A stretch of 64,000 nucleotides of DNA from Pseudoduganella namucuonensis (GTDB lineage Bacteria > Pseudomonadota > Gammaproteobacteria > Burkholderiales > Burkholderiaceae_D). The stretch spans positions 86,208 through 150,207 of the forward strand of contig NZ_FPBO01000019.1 in assembly GCF_900116645.1 (NCBI RefSeq). The letters run 5' to 3'. Both the position numbers and the translations under genes were made by a program. Shown piece by piece: positions 24,929 to 33,299 of the stretch. The notes beneath the pieces were generated by a model. The model had not been told where the DNA came from and searched no databases. It saw only the letters and a list, made by a program, of their open reading frames with translations. The first letter of the stretch is position 1. Each line of letters begins with the position of its first letter.

Positions 24929-25825
24929 ATGAGACGCAATCTACCCTCCCTGCCCGCCCTGCACGCCTTTGAAATGGTGTACAAATTACAAAGCATCAGC
25001 GCCGCCGCCAACGCGCTGGCGCTGACGCAGAGCGCCGTCAGCAAGAAGATCCAGGCGCTGGAATCGTATTTCGACCAGCCGCTGTTCGAGCGCCGCGCCA
25101 ACGGCCTGGCGCCCACCGCCGCCGCCGAACTGCTGTGGGCCCGGCTGCCGCACGCGCTGGACGAGCTGGAAGGGGTGATGCAGGAGGTGCTGTCGTCGCG
25201 CGACGGCGGCGGCGTGATCAACCTGGCGGTGTTCCCCACCTTCGCCACCAAGTGGCTGGTGCCGCGCCTGCCGCTGCTGCAGGAGGCGCATCCCGGGCTG
25301 ACGGTGAACCTGAAGATCCAGCTGGGACGCGTGGATTTCGGCGGCACGGGGCTGGACGCCGGCATCGTCTTCGGCCGCCCGGGCTGGCCGCAATGCGAGC
25401 ACCACCGGCTGTTCGGCGAGACGCTGGTGCCGGTGTGCAGCCCCGGCTTCATCGCCCGCCACGGGCGCCCGACGTCGATGGCGCGACTGGCCGATTTCAC
25501 GCTGCTGAACCAGACCTCGCGCCCGGACAGCTGGCCGAACTGGTTCGAGGCCCACGGCCTGGCCGCGCCGCCCAAGGAAAAGATACTGGATTTCGAACTG
25601 TTCTCGATGGCGGTGGAGGCGGCCAAGGCGGGCCTGGGCATCGGCCTGCTGCCCGCCATGTTCGTGGCCGACGAGATCCAGCGGCAGGCGCTGGTGGAGC
25701 TGTTCGAGCCGCACCAGCAGTCCGATAGCGCCTACTACCTGATCTACCCCAAGCGCAAGGCGCCGCTCCAGGGCCTGATCTCCTTCCGGCGCTGGATGCT
25801 GGAGCAGAACGCGAACCAGCGCTAA
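24929..25825 (+). CDS. LysR-family transcriptional regulator, probable regulator of the divergent hglS operon
   Basis: 298 residues. An N-terminal winged HTH (SISAAANALALTQSAVSKKIQALE) and a C-terminal LysR substrate domain (about 95-290). The start is uncertain: ATG at 24929 gives the common MRRNLPSLPALHAFE opening; ATG at 24911 would add six residues; neither has a good ribosome site. It is divergent from hglS with about 130 bases between, the normal position for a LysR activator of that operon; I could not place a confident T-N11-A box. Its stop overlaps the converging GMC oxidase stop by 4 bases. Confidence 0.9.
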   Translation: MRRNLPSLPALHAFEMVYKLQSISAAANALALTQSAVSKKIQALESYFDQPLFERRANGLAPTAAAELLWARLPHALDELEGVMQEVLSSRDGGGVINLAVFPTFATKWLVPRLPLLQEAHPGLTVNLKIQLGRVDFGGTGLDAGIVFGRPGWPQCEHHRLFGETLVPVCSPGFIARHGRPTSMARLADFTLLNQTSRPDSWPNWFEAHGLAAPPKEKILDFELFSMAVEAAKAGLGIGLLPAMFVADEIQRQALVELFEPHQQSDSAYYLIYPKRKAPLQGLISFRRWMLEQNANQR

Positions 25826-27447
25826 GGGCACCCCTCCAATCCAGACCGGAATGCGCCTGGAGACTCTGGAACCCGCTCCATGGCGTACTCGGCCAGCGCG
25901 GTGATCGTCAGCGCCGGATTGACACCGGGGTTGGCCGGCATCGCCGCGCCGTCGCAGACCAGCATGTTCCGGTAGCCGAACACTTGCAGATGCCGGTCCA
26001 CGACGCCGCTCGCGGCGTCGGCGCCGATGACGGCGCCGCCCAGCACATGGGCGGTGGTCGGAATGTCGGCCAGCGCCTCCAGCACATTGCTTTGGGCGAT
26101 GCCGCCGGTGCGCCGGGCCAGCCACTGCGCGGCCTCGTTCGCCACGCCGATGTAGGTCGGGTTGGGCTTGTCGCCATTCTGCTCGGTGACGAGGCGGTAG
26201 CCGCGCCCGAGACCGCGCTTCCTGGGGCGCAGCGCGATCGCGTTGTCCAGCGTCTGCATCACCAGCAGCGTCACCATGCGCCGGCTCCAGCCCACCGGCC
26301 ACACGGTCTTGAGCCATTGCAGCGGATGCGAGGCGATGCGGGCCAGCCATTTCAAGGGCCGCGTCAGGCGGCCGCCATCGCCAACCAATACCGTGTACAT
26401 CAGCCCCATGGCGTCGGCGTGGCGGCCGTAGGTGAGGAACTCGATATGGGTATGCTGGTCGACGTGCACGCTGCTGCTGGCGGTGACATCGTTCCAGGTC
26501 TTGAGGTCCTCGGGCAGGCGCACATTCAGCACCGATTCGCTGTTGGTGCGCACCAGTTCACCGAGACGGCCGCTCACCCGGGGCAATGAGCCGCCGAGCT
26601 TGCAGTTGGCCAGCAATTCGTTGGTGCCCAGCGCCCCGCCCGCGAACACAACACCGCGCGCGGTATGGGTCTGGCGGTCCCCGGCGAACCAGGCGCCGGG
26701 GCGCCGCGTGGTCACCAGGTAGCCGTCGCCGCCGTCGGCGGCGCCGAGCGGACTGACATCGACCACCTCGCGCTCGGCCATGATGCGCACCCCGCGCTTC
26801 TCCGCGAACCACAGGTAGTTCTTCAGCAGCGAGTTCACGGCGCCGGTGCGGCAGCCCACCATGCAGGCGCCGCACCGTGTGCACCCGGTGCGGTCGGGGC
26901 CCTCGCCGCCGAAATACGGATCCTTGACCGTCTTGCCCGGCTCGCCGAAGAACACCCCGGTCGGAGAACGGGTGAACCGGTCTTCGCCGCCGAAATGCCG
27001 CGCCATCTCGCGCGCCAGCCGCTGATTGCTCGAGTCGAATGGCACGGTGTTCACGCCCAGCATGCGCTCGGCCGTGTCGTAATGCGGCCGCAACAGGGCG
27101 TCCCAGTCGCCAAGTCCGCGCCACTGCGGGTTGGCGAAAAACTCCGGACGGGCCCGGTACAGCACGCCGCCGTAGACCGTGCTGCCGCCGCCGACGCCCG
27201 ACTGGCTGGGGAAGAACACATGCCGAAACACTTTCATGCGCATGACACCCCTCAAGCCAATGGCGGGCGCCCACAGGAAGCGGCTTAGCTGCCAGGCCGA
27301 CCCGGGCAGATCCTCGTCGCGGAAGCGCCGGCCGCGTTCCAGCACGCCCACGCGATAGCCTTTTTGCGCCAGGCGCAGCGCCGAGACGCTGCCGCCGAAG
27401 CCGGAGCCGATCACCAGCCAGTCGAAGTCGAAAGCGGTCGCGCCCAT
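25822..27447 (-). CDS. GMC-family FAD oxidoreductase (cholesterol-oxidase-like) with Cys cluster
   Basis: 541 residues. N-terminal FAD-binding GSGFGGSVSALRLAQKG, the GMC segment SGVGGGSTVYGGVLYRA, and C-terminal HVLGGAVIGADAASGVVD followed by PANPGVNPALTITALAE. The class oxidises an alcohol, often on a hydrophobic or sterol-like molecule. Around residue 190 it carries CTRCGACMVGC, a ferredoxin-like cysteine cluster present in one branch of cholesterol-oxidase-like GMC proteins, so an Fe-S or structural metal site is possible. It starts 1 base after the ompW stop and ends the leftward catabolic operon. The substrate is probably a lipophilic alcohol; it is not identified. Confidence 0.88.
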   Translation of the reverse strand: MGATAFDFDWLVIGSGFGGSVSALRLAQKGYRVGVLERGRRFRDEDLPGSAWQLSRFLWAPAIGLRGVMRMKVFRHVFFPSQSGVGGGSTVYGGVLYRARPEFFANPQWRGLGDWDALLRPHYDTAERMLGVNTVPFDSSNQRLAREMARHFGGEDRFTRSPTGVFFGEPGKTVKDPYFGGEGPDRTGCTRCGACMVGCRTGAVNSLLKNYLWFAEKRGVRIMAEREVVDVSPLGAADGGDGYLVTTRRPGAWFAGDRQTHTARGVVFAGGALGTNELLANCKLGGSLPRVSGRLGELVRTNSESVLNVRLPEDLKTWNDVTASSSVHVDQHTHIEFLTYGRHADAMGLMYTVLVGDGGRLTRPLKWLARIASHPLQWLKTVWPVGWSRRMVTLLVMQTLDNAIALRPRKRGLGRGYRLVTEQNGDKPNPTYIGVANEAAQWLARRTGGIAQSNVLEALADIPTTAHVLGGAVIGADAASGVVDRHLQVFGYRNMLVCDGAAMPANPGVNPALTITALAEYAMERVPESPGAFRSGLEGCP

Positions 27448-27448
27448 G

Positions 27449-28150
27449 TCAGAATTTGTAGCCGAGGGTTAAACCGAATATCTGCGGCTTGTCCCTCAAA
27501 GCGATGCCACGGGGGATGGCGCCAAAACCGGGCGTCTGCGTGACAACCGTCGCCGAGGTCTTCAGGCGGAACAGGCCGGTTTCCATGTTGACGCCCCATT
27601 GCTTGTCGATCGCGTACGAAACACCCAGCCTGCCATAAGGCGACCAGGAACTTTTCAATTCAATGGCGCTGGCGCTGCCTTGAAACAGGCTGGTATAGGT
27701 GCCGCTGACCTCCTGGTTGGTGAAGAAGGTGTAGACCACGCCCATGCCCAGGTAGGGCCGGAAGCCGTTGAAGCCGGCGAAGCTGTATTGCACCAGCGCG
27801 GTCGGAAACCAGATGCGCGCCCTGGCGACGGTTCCCACGGGCGCGGCGGCACCCGCGCCAACGGCGGTCAGCGTCGGCGGAATCCCGCCCTGGAATTGCG
27901 CCACCCAGTTGGTGGACAGGCGCCGCTCATAGCTGATGGCCAGCAGGCCCTGGTCCTTGGCGTCTATTCCCAGGCCGGGCGGCGTCGTTCCCGGCGGCCC
28001 GGTCAGGTCTCCGGATTGCAGATTGAAGCGGATCTTGGCGTAGCCCACCCTGACGGTGTTTTCAAGATCGTCGGCATGCGCCGCGCCGCCCAATGTCCAG
28101 GCGATCGGCAAGGCCGCGGCAATGGTGGTGATGATTTTTTTCGCTTGCAT
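27449..28150 (-). CDS. OmpW-family outer-membrane protein
   Basis: 233 residues. A signal peptide ends at GGAAHA (about 26). An eight-strand OmpW-type barrel follows (TVRVGYAKIRFNLQSGD, then RPYLGMGVVYTFF, then SSWSPYGRLGVSYAID) and the protein ends in YKF. OmpW proteins give small hydrophobic compounds a lateral path through the outer membrane. It lies between the SDR and GMC genes with 42 and 1 base gaps, so it is likely co-transcribed and may supply the lipophilic substrate of this catabolic cluster. Confidence 0.88.
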   Translation of the reverse strand: MQAKKIITTIAAALPIAWTLGGAAHADDLENTVRVGYAKIRFNLQSGDLTGPPGTTPPGLGIDAKDQGLLAISYERRLSTNWVAQFQGGIPPTLTAVGAGAAAPVGTVARARIWFPTALVQYSFAGFNGFRPYLGMGVVYTFFTNQEVSGTYTSLFQGSASAIELKSSWSPYGRLGVSYAIDKQWGVNMETGLFRLKTSATVVTQTPGFGAIPRGIALRDKPQIFGLTLGYKF

Positions 28151-28192
28151 TTTTATGTCTCCTTGTGTGATTTTTTTTATCGTGTTGAATGC

Positions 28193-29041
28193 TTATCGCG
28201 CCAATTTGCCAACGATCCAGCGCGTCAGCGGGGCCGGCGCGATGCGTGTCCCGAGCGACAGCAATCCGGCCTGGAGGCCGACCGTCCAATGGGTCTTGTG
28301 GATCAGGCGCCGGGTCGTCGCGCAGCGCCACACGGTGGCGGCGACGTCGGCCGGCGTCAGCCGGATACCCAGTGATTTGGCGCTGGCGACGCCGGTGAAG
28401 CCGGCGGCCATCGCGGTGTTCACGAAGCTTGGCCAGATGGCGCTCACGCGGATGCCGACCTTGCTCCATTCGAGGTCCAGCCCTTCGGTGAATCCGCGCA
28501 CGGCGAACTTGGTGGCCGAATAGGTCACCAGTTCCGGCTGGCCGTAGATCGCCGTGGCCGACGCCATGTTGATCACGCGCGCGCCAGGCGTCAGCCGCAG
28601 GTAGGAATAGGCGCTGTGGCAACCGGCGACCACGCTCGCCACGTTCACATCCAGCATCGCATGGTGCCTGGCCAGCGCCACGGTTTCGAATGGCCCGGCC
28701 GTCAGCACGCCGGCGTTATTGAGCAGAACGTCGAGCCGCTGGCCGCCGTGCTGCCAGAAATGGGCCAGCGCCCGCTGCCACGCGTCCGGATAGCAGACGT
28801 CGAGCGCGCCGGAGGTGGCGTTGCCCTCGCCCAGCGTGGCGGCGATGTCGGCCACGCCTTCCGCGTTCAGGTCGTACAGGCCGACGAACCAGCCGCGCGC
28901 CGCGAACAGCTCGGCGCAGGCGCGGCCGATGCCGGACGCGGCGCCGGTGATGAAAATCGCCGGCCTCCGCCCCGGAGCGGGCGCCGCGCGCGGCGGCCGG
29001 CGGTCGTCCGACACCGGTGCGATGTGCGGTTTCATGTCCAT
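28193..29041 (-). CDS. Short-chain dehydrogenase/reductase
   Basis: 282 residues. The Rossmann motif TGAASGIG (32-39) sits unusually deep because of a Pro/Arg-rich N-terminal extension; LLNNAG is near 106-111, and the catalytic Tyr-Lys are in YSATK (Y174, K178). It oxidises or reduces an alcohol/ketone pair with NAD(P)(H). It starts 7 bases after the acyl-CoA ligase stop and precedes ompW. It may share an intermediate with the GMC oxidase. The first ATG and a second two codons later are both possible starts. Confidence 0.88.
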   Translation of the reverse strand: MDMKPHIAPVSDDRRPPRAAPAPGRRPAIFITGAASGIGRACAELFAARGWFVGLYDLNAEGVADIAATLGEGNATSGALDVCYPDAWQRALAHFWQHGGQRLDVLLNNAGVLTAGPFETVALARHHAMLDVNVASVVAGCHSAYSYLRLTPGARVINMASATAIYGQPELVTYSATKFAVRGFTEGLDLEWSKVGIRVSAIWPSFVNTAMAAGFTGVASAKSLGIRLTPADVAATVWRCATTRRLIHKTHWTVGLQAGLLSLGTRIAPAPLTRWIVGKLAR

Positions 29042-29048
29042 GGCCGCC

Positions 29049-30503
29049 TCATGCGCCGCGCGGCATGGCGCGCAGCTTCAGCTTGTCGATCTTGCCGACC
29101 GGGTTCTTGGGCAGACTGGCCATGACATGGATGGCCGCCGGCCGCTTGTAGCGCGTCAGCCGCGCGGCGCAATGCTCGTTCAACACCTCCGGCGTGGCGC
29201 CCCGCCCGGGGCGGAAAGCGACATAGGCGACGACGATCTCGCCCAGCGTCTCGTGGGGCGCGCCGATCACCGCCGCCTCCAGCACGCCGGGGAAGGCGGT
29301 CAGCGCATCCTCGATTTCCTTGGGATAGATGTTCTCGCCGCCGCGGATGATCATTTCCTTCAACCTCCCGACGATGGACAGGTAGCCGTCGGCATCGACG
29401 CGTCCCAGGTCGCCCGTGCGCAGCCAGCCGTCGACGATGGTCTTGCTGGTCTCCTCCGGCTTGCCCAGATAGCCGCGCATGACGTTGGGCCCCCGCACCA
29501 GCACTTCGCCCGTCTCGCCCGCCGCCAGGAGGCGGCCGCCGGCGTCCGCGATCGCGATGCGCTGGCCGGCGAACGGCAAGCCGACGGTGCCGGCCTTGCG
29601 CACGCCATCGAGCGGATTGATGGTCGATGCGCAGGTGCCTTCCGACAAGCCATAGCCCTCGATCAGCGGGAAACCGTAGCGCGCTTCGAAGTTCGCCAGC
29701 AGCTCGGCCGGCGCGGGCGCCGCGCCGCAGATACCGTAGCGCAGGCTGGACGTGTCCGGCCTCACATGCCCGGGCAGGGCGTTGAGCAAGGCGTAGATGG
29801 TCGGCACGGCCGAGAAGTACGTTGGCCGCAGCCGCTCGACGTCCGGGAAGAAGGTCTCGATGTCGAAGCGGGCGCGGATGGTGACCCGGCCGCCGGCCGA
29901 AAGCGGCGTCAGGATGCTGGCGACGATGCCGTTGACATGGAAGAGCGGCAGCACCAGCAGGCAATGATCCTCCTTCGTGATCCGCAACGCCTGGCGCGAC
30001 ATGGCCGCCATCGCTTCGAGATTGGCGTGGTCCAGCATCACGCCCTTGGGCAGGCCGGTGGTGCCGCTGGTGTAGATCAGCAGCGCCAGCGCCGCCGCGT
30101 CATCGACCGGCTGGCCGGCATGAGGCGCCGCGCCGTGCAACGTGGCGGCGGGCAGCGAGGGCACGCCGGCCATCACCGCCGCGCCGTCGGTGTTGATCAG
30201 CAGTTTGGCGCCGGAATCGGCGATCTGGTGGGTCGCTTCCGTGGCCGTGAGGCCCGGGTTGATCGGCGTGACGGCCGCGCCAAGGCGCCAGGCGGCAAAC
30301 ATCGCCACCACGAATTCCACCTGGTTCGGCAGCATGACGGCCACCACGTCCCCCGGCCCCACGCCGTTTTCGGCGAAGACGCCGGCGGCCACCAGTACCT
30401 TGGAATGGAATTCACTATTGGACAAACCGCTGGCGGCGTCGGCGACGCAGGGGGCGTCCGGGGCCTGCGCGGCGCGCAGTTCTGGAAGTCTGGAAAATAA
30501 CAT
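29049..30503 (-). CDS. Class I adenylate-forming acyl-CoA ligase
   Basis: 484 residues of the ANL superfamily. The ATP-binding loop YTSGTTGLPKG is at 144-154, with EGYGLSE, GWLRTGDLG and RLKEMIIRGGENIYPKEIE following; the terminal Lys is in PKNPVGKIDK. It activates a carboxylic acid to its CoA thioester via the acyl-adenylate. It is 13 bases downstream of the hydrolase, and a TetR-type operator (ATAACATTGTTAT, 30497-30509) covers its start codon, so it may have a separately controlled promoter. The acid is unknown; context suggests a lipophilic or cyclic one. Confidence 0.92.
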   Translation of the reverse strand: MLFSRLPELRAAQAPDAPCVADAASGLSNSEFHSKVLVAAGVFAENGVGPGDVVAVMLPNQVEFVVAMFAAWRLGAAVTPINPGLTATEATHQIADSGAKLLINTDGAAVMAGVPSLPAATLHGAAPHAGQPVDDAAALALLIYTSGTTGLPKGVMLDHANLEAMAAMSRQALRITKEDHCLLVLPLFHVNGIVASILTPLSAGGRVTIRARFDIETFFPDVERLRPTYFSAVPTIYALLNALPGHVRPDTSSLRYGICGAAPAPAELLANFEARYGFPLIEGYGLSEGTCASTINPLDGVRKAGTVGLPFAGQRIAIADAGGRLLAAGETGEVLVRGPNVMRGYLGKPEETSKTIVDGWLRTGDLGRVDADGYLSIVGRLKEMIIRGGENIYPKEIEDALTAFPGVLEAAVIGAPHETLGEIVVAYVAFRPGRGATPEVLNEHCAARLTRYKRPAAIHVMASLPKNPVGKIDKLKLRAMPRGA

Positions 30504-30509
30504 TGTTAT
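30497..30509. promoter_or_regulatory. TetR-type operator ATAACATTGTTAT (site 1)
   Basis: A perfect palindrome with arms ATAAC/GTTAT and a 3-base centre, extendable by one A/T pair on each side. It covers the start codon of the acyl-CoA ligase gene. Identical arms recur upstream of the enoyl-CoA hydratase gene (two sites) and of the TetR gene itself, which links all of them to that regulator. Confidence 0.7.
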
Positions 30510-30516
30510 TCCTTGG

Positions 30517-31434
30517 TTAAAATTGCGCGGGCGCGAGCAGGTGCCGGGTCAAAAAAGTGGTCTGATCCGACACCGCCCGTTCGAAGTGCTCGCCCAGATA
30601 GAAGTCGAAGTGGCCGCAGTCGTAAAGCTTGATCTCGCCGCGCGGGGCGCGCCCCGCCATGGCGATGGTGCGTTCCGGCGGCGTCACGGTGTCGGTCCGG
30701 CTCACGCAAAACAGGATAGGCGGCTGGACCTTGGCCGTGCGGCGTCCCGGGCGGTAGCTGACGATTTCCGGGATCACCCGGGCCGCGACACGGTTGACGA
30801 ACGCCAGTCCCTTGGGCATCAGCGCCAGATATCCGGGCAAGGCGTCGTGGGCGTTCATCAACGCCGGCTGGCCAGGCAGGGCCGCGATCGGCACCATCAC
30901 CGGCGGCCTGCCGAACAGCCGCGCCACCAGGTCGCGCATGACCACCGGCGTGATTTTCAGCGAACCCCGCACCCCCAGCGCGGCGGCCGATTCGAGTCCA
31001 TCGGTGAAGGGACACTGGCTGATGGCCGCCATCAGTTCCGGATGCCGGCTGGCCACCTGGATCGCATGGCCGCCGCCAAAGGAGCTGCCCCAGATCGCCA
31101 CCCGGCCGCCATCGACCTCCGGCAGGCCCTTGACGAAATCAAGCGCCGCGTCCCAGTCGGCCAGTTGGCGCCGCACCGACATCAACTGGCGTGGTGTGCC
31201 GCCACTGTCGCCGAAATAGCGATAGGTGAAGGCCAGCGTCGCGATGCCCGCCGCCGCGAAGCGTTCGCAATAGGCGTCCAGCCGCATTTCGCGCACGGCG
31301 CCCAGCCCGTGTCCGAGCACCACCACAGGTGGCCGTTCGACGCCGGCCGGCAGGTACAGCCAGGCGGAGCAAAAAGCTTCGCCGGAATCGAATCGCACGT
31401 CGCGGCGGAGGAATTGATAGGAAGTCTGTGCCAT
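30517..31434 (-). CDS. Alpha/beta hydrolase
   Basis: 305 residues of the DUF1100/dienelactone-hydrolase-like group. Oxyanion motif LGHGLGAVREM near 40-50, the nucleophile elbow GSSFGGG (Ser 118), and the catalytic His in YDCGHFDFYLGEHFE near 280. It probably opens an ester or lactone. I chose the ATG at 31434, which gives the usual N-terminus and lies 5 bases after the enoyl-CoA hydratase stop; the longer frame to 32016 only shadows the hydratase gene. Member of the TetR-controlled catabolic operon. Confidence 0.88.
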   Translation of the reverse strand: MAQTSYQFLRRDVRFDSGEAFCSAWLYLPAGVERPPVVVLGHGLGAVREMRLDAYCERFAAAGIATLAFTYRYFGDSGGTPRQLMSVRRQLADWDAALDFVKGLPEVDGGRVAIWGSSFGGGHAIQVASRHPELMAAISQCPFTDGLESAAALGVRGSLKITPVVMRDLVARLFGRPPVMVPIAALPGQPALMNAHDALPGYLALMPKGLAFVNRVAARVIPEIVSYRPGRRTAKVQPPILFCVSRTDTVTPPERTIAMAGRAPRGEIKLYDCGHFDFYLGEHFERAVSDQTTFLTRHLLAPAQF

Positions 31435-31439
31435 GGCGT

Positions 31440-32411
31440 CTATTCGATTGTGCGGTTGCCGGTGAAGGGGAAATGCCCATGTTTCAGGGCATGGCCGTAG
31501 ACGGCCGGGGAGTACAAGGGCAAATCGCCGTCGCGCCCGGCGCGCTCCATGTATTCGATCATCAAGGCCTGCGCGCTCTCGCCCGACAAGGCCGACATGA
31601 ATTCGGTGCGCTCCACATGCAGGCCGTCCTCCAGCGGCATCGATCCGCCCATGTAGACCGCGCGTTTGATGGCGCGGATGGCGTCGCGGGGGCGCGCGCC
31701 CAGGTATTGCGCCAGCGCCAGCGCGCGCCCCAACAGTTCGCCAGGCGCCACCACTTCGTCGACCAGGCCGATGTCGAGCGCCCTGGCGGGCGCCGCCGGC
31801 CGCCCTTCGAGCATCATCATCAGCGCGCGGTGGGCGCCGACCAGGCGCGTCAGCCGCTGCGTCCCGCCGCCGCCGGGAGGGATGCCGAGCAAGACCTCGG
31901 GCTGTCCGATGAAGAAATCGCCGTCCGCCATCAAACGCACATCGCAGGCTTGCGCCAGTTCGCTGCCCAGCCCCAGCGCCGAGCCGTTCAGGGCCGCGAT
32001 GAAAACCACGCCACAACGGTTCATGCGCAGGAAGGTGTCATGCAGCTTGTCGAGCTGCAAGGCGCCGCTCAGCGGCGTGAACGCCGCCATGGGCGCCACC
32101 AGCGGCATACGCCGGACGGTGGCCGCCGTGCGCGCCACGGCCCCCGTCATGCCGCGCGCCATGGCCGGTATCGTGGTGCCGCCCTCCTGCAGCCAGCGCA
32201 CGTCGGCATGGCCGATGAAGCGTCCCGGGTGCGTCCCGGTGAGCACCACCGCCTTCACCGCGCGGTCGGACTCCACCTCGTCCACCAGCGCCGCCAGCCC
32301 CTCGGCCATCGCCAGTCCCATCACGCCTTGCGGGCCGCCGTCAAGGCGCACCATCAATACCGCGCCATGACGCTCCACCAGCAGCCCGCCGGATCGGATC
32401 CGTGTGTTCAT
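31440..32411 (-). CDS. Enoyl-CoA hydratase/isomerase-family protein
   Basis: 323 residues of the crotonase fold. The oxyanion-hole-forming segments are GTHPGRFIGHADV near 59-71 and ALNGSALGLGSELAQACD near 140; the family signature IGQPEVLLGIPPGGGGTQRL is intact. It hydrates or isomerises an unsaturated acyl-CoA, or acts on a ring. It is the first gene of the leftward operon; its promoter region holds two ATAACnnnGTTAT operators whose centres are 21 bp apart, two helical turns. The regulator gene lies directly upstream in the same orientation. Confidence 0.9.
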   Translation of the reverse strand: MNTRIRSGGLLVERHGAVLMVRLDGGPQGVMGLAMAEGLAALVDEVESDRAVKAVVLTGTHPGRFIGHADVRWLQEGGTTIPAMARGMTGAVARTAATVRRMPLVAPMAAFTPLSGALQLDKLHDTFLRMNRCGVVFIAALNGSALGLGSELAQACDVRLMADGDFFIGQPEVLLGIPPGGGGTQRLTRLVGAHRALMMMLEGRPAAPARALDIGLVDEVVAPGELLGRALALAQYLGARPRDAIRAIKRAVYMGGSMPLEDGLHVERTEFMSALSGESAQALMIEYMERAGRDGDLPLYSPAVYGHALKHGHFPFTGNRTIE

Positions 32412-32445
32412 GTCTTGTCTCCTTTTAATCGATCACTGGTTCTAA

Positions 32446-32479
32446 ATAACATCGTTATGACTAACCATAACACTGTTAT
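32446..32479. promoter_or_regulatory. Tandem TetR-type operators (sites 2 and 3)
   Basis: Two perfect palindromes, ATAACATCGTTAT at 32446-32458 and ATAACACTGTTAT at 32467-32479. Their centres are 21 bp apart, so two dimers would sit on the same DNA face. They lie 35-68 bases upstream of the enoyl-CoA hydratase ATG, in promoter position. The arms equal those of the sites at 30497 and 33253. Confidence 0.78.
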
Positions 32480-32525
32480 GTCGCGATTTCAAGGCCGCGC
32501 CGGCCCCGGCCAGTGCCGCCGTCGC

Positions 32526-33233
32526 TTATTTTTTTCGAGACTTGCCGTTTTTGTTGTTTTGCGCGCCGGCCCACAGGGCTTGCGCGCCCGCCGCGGAGGA
32601 CTCGGCCTTGTCGCGTTTCGCGCCCATGCCGACCACCACGTTCACGCACATCGGCAGCAGGACGCCGGAGGAAGGAACAGCCACGTGCGCGAAGTGGCCC
32701 GCCAGATCGAGCATGATGAAGCCGTGCAGCGCGCTCCAGAACTGCAGTGCGATAAGGTCGGGCTCCCCCTTGCGCACGCATCTGGCGTCAACCAGCCGCG
32801 CGCAGCCCCGCAGCAGAAAGCCATATGCCGTTCGAAAGGACGCGGACTGTCCGCTCAAAAGCGGCTCCGTGGCGCCGCGCGACGGGCTGTAACGGCCGTG
32901 GATCGACAGGCCGAACATCAAGTCATACAGATGGGGATTGTGGCGCGCGAACTCGTGGCATGCGAGCGCCATCGCGCACAGGTCGGCCATGGGATCGTCC
33001 GTCGGCGGCAACCCGCCGAAGACGATGGCCTGCCTGTTGAAGCCCTCGTCGGCCACCGCCTGCAGCAGTTCGGGAACGCCGCCGAAATAGGTGTACACCC
33101 CCATGGTGGACATCTGCGCTTCGCTCGATACCGAGCGCGCCTTCACTTCGGACGGCCCGCTCTTCGCCAGCAAGCGGATGGTGGCCTCGACAAGGCGGGT
33201 GCGCGGGTCTTGAAGGGAAATGTCTGCGGTCAT
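32526..33233 (-). CDS. TetR/AcrR-family repressor of the acyl-CoA catabolic cluster
   Basis: 235 residues. An N-terminal TetR HTH (EVKARSVSSEAQMSTMGVYTYFGGVPELLQAV, about 28-60) and a helical ligand domain with WSALHGFIMLDLAGHF, typical of the TetR_C_33 (WHG) group. A basic tail ends in KNGKSRKK. Palindromic sites ATAACnnnGTTAT lie in its own promoter and in front of the hydratase and ligase genes, so I infer autorepression and control of the leftward operon. The inducer is likely an acyl-CoA or lipophilic substrate of that operon. Confidence 0.88.
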   Translation of the reverse strand: MTADISLQDPRTRLVEATIRLLAKSGPSEVKARSVSSEAQMSTMGVYTYFGGVPELLQAVADEGFNRQAIVFGGLPPTDDPMADLCAMALACHEFARHNPHLYDLMFGLSIHGRYSPSRGATEPLLSGQSASFRTAYGFLLRGCARLVDARCVRKGEPDLIALQFWSALHGFIMLDLAGHFAHVAVPSSGVLLPMCVNVVVGMGAKRDKAESSAAGAQALWAGAQNNKNGKSRKK

Positions 33234-33252
33234 CTGGATGGGAAGTGGTGCT

Positions 33253-33265
33253 ATAACAACGTTAT
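33253..33265. promoter_or_regulatory. TetR-type operator ATAACAACGTTAT (site 4)
   Basis: A perfect palindrome 20 bases upstream of the TetR-gene ATG, in autoregulatory position. Same arms as the three sites in the downstream operon. Confidence 0.72.
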
Positions 33266-33299
33266 CATAGCACGCGCCTCCCCTCCCCGAACCCGCATT

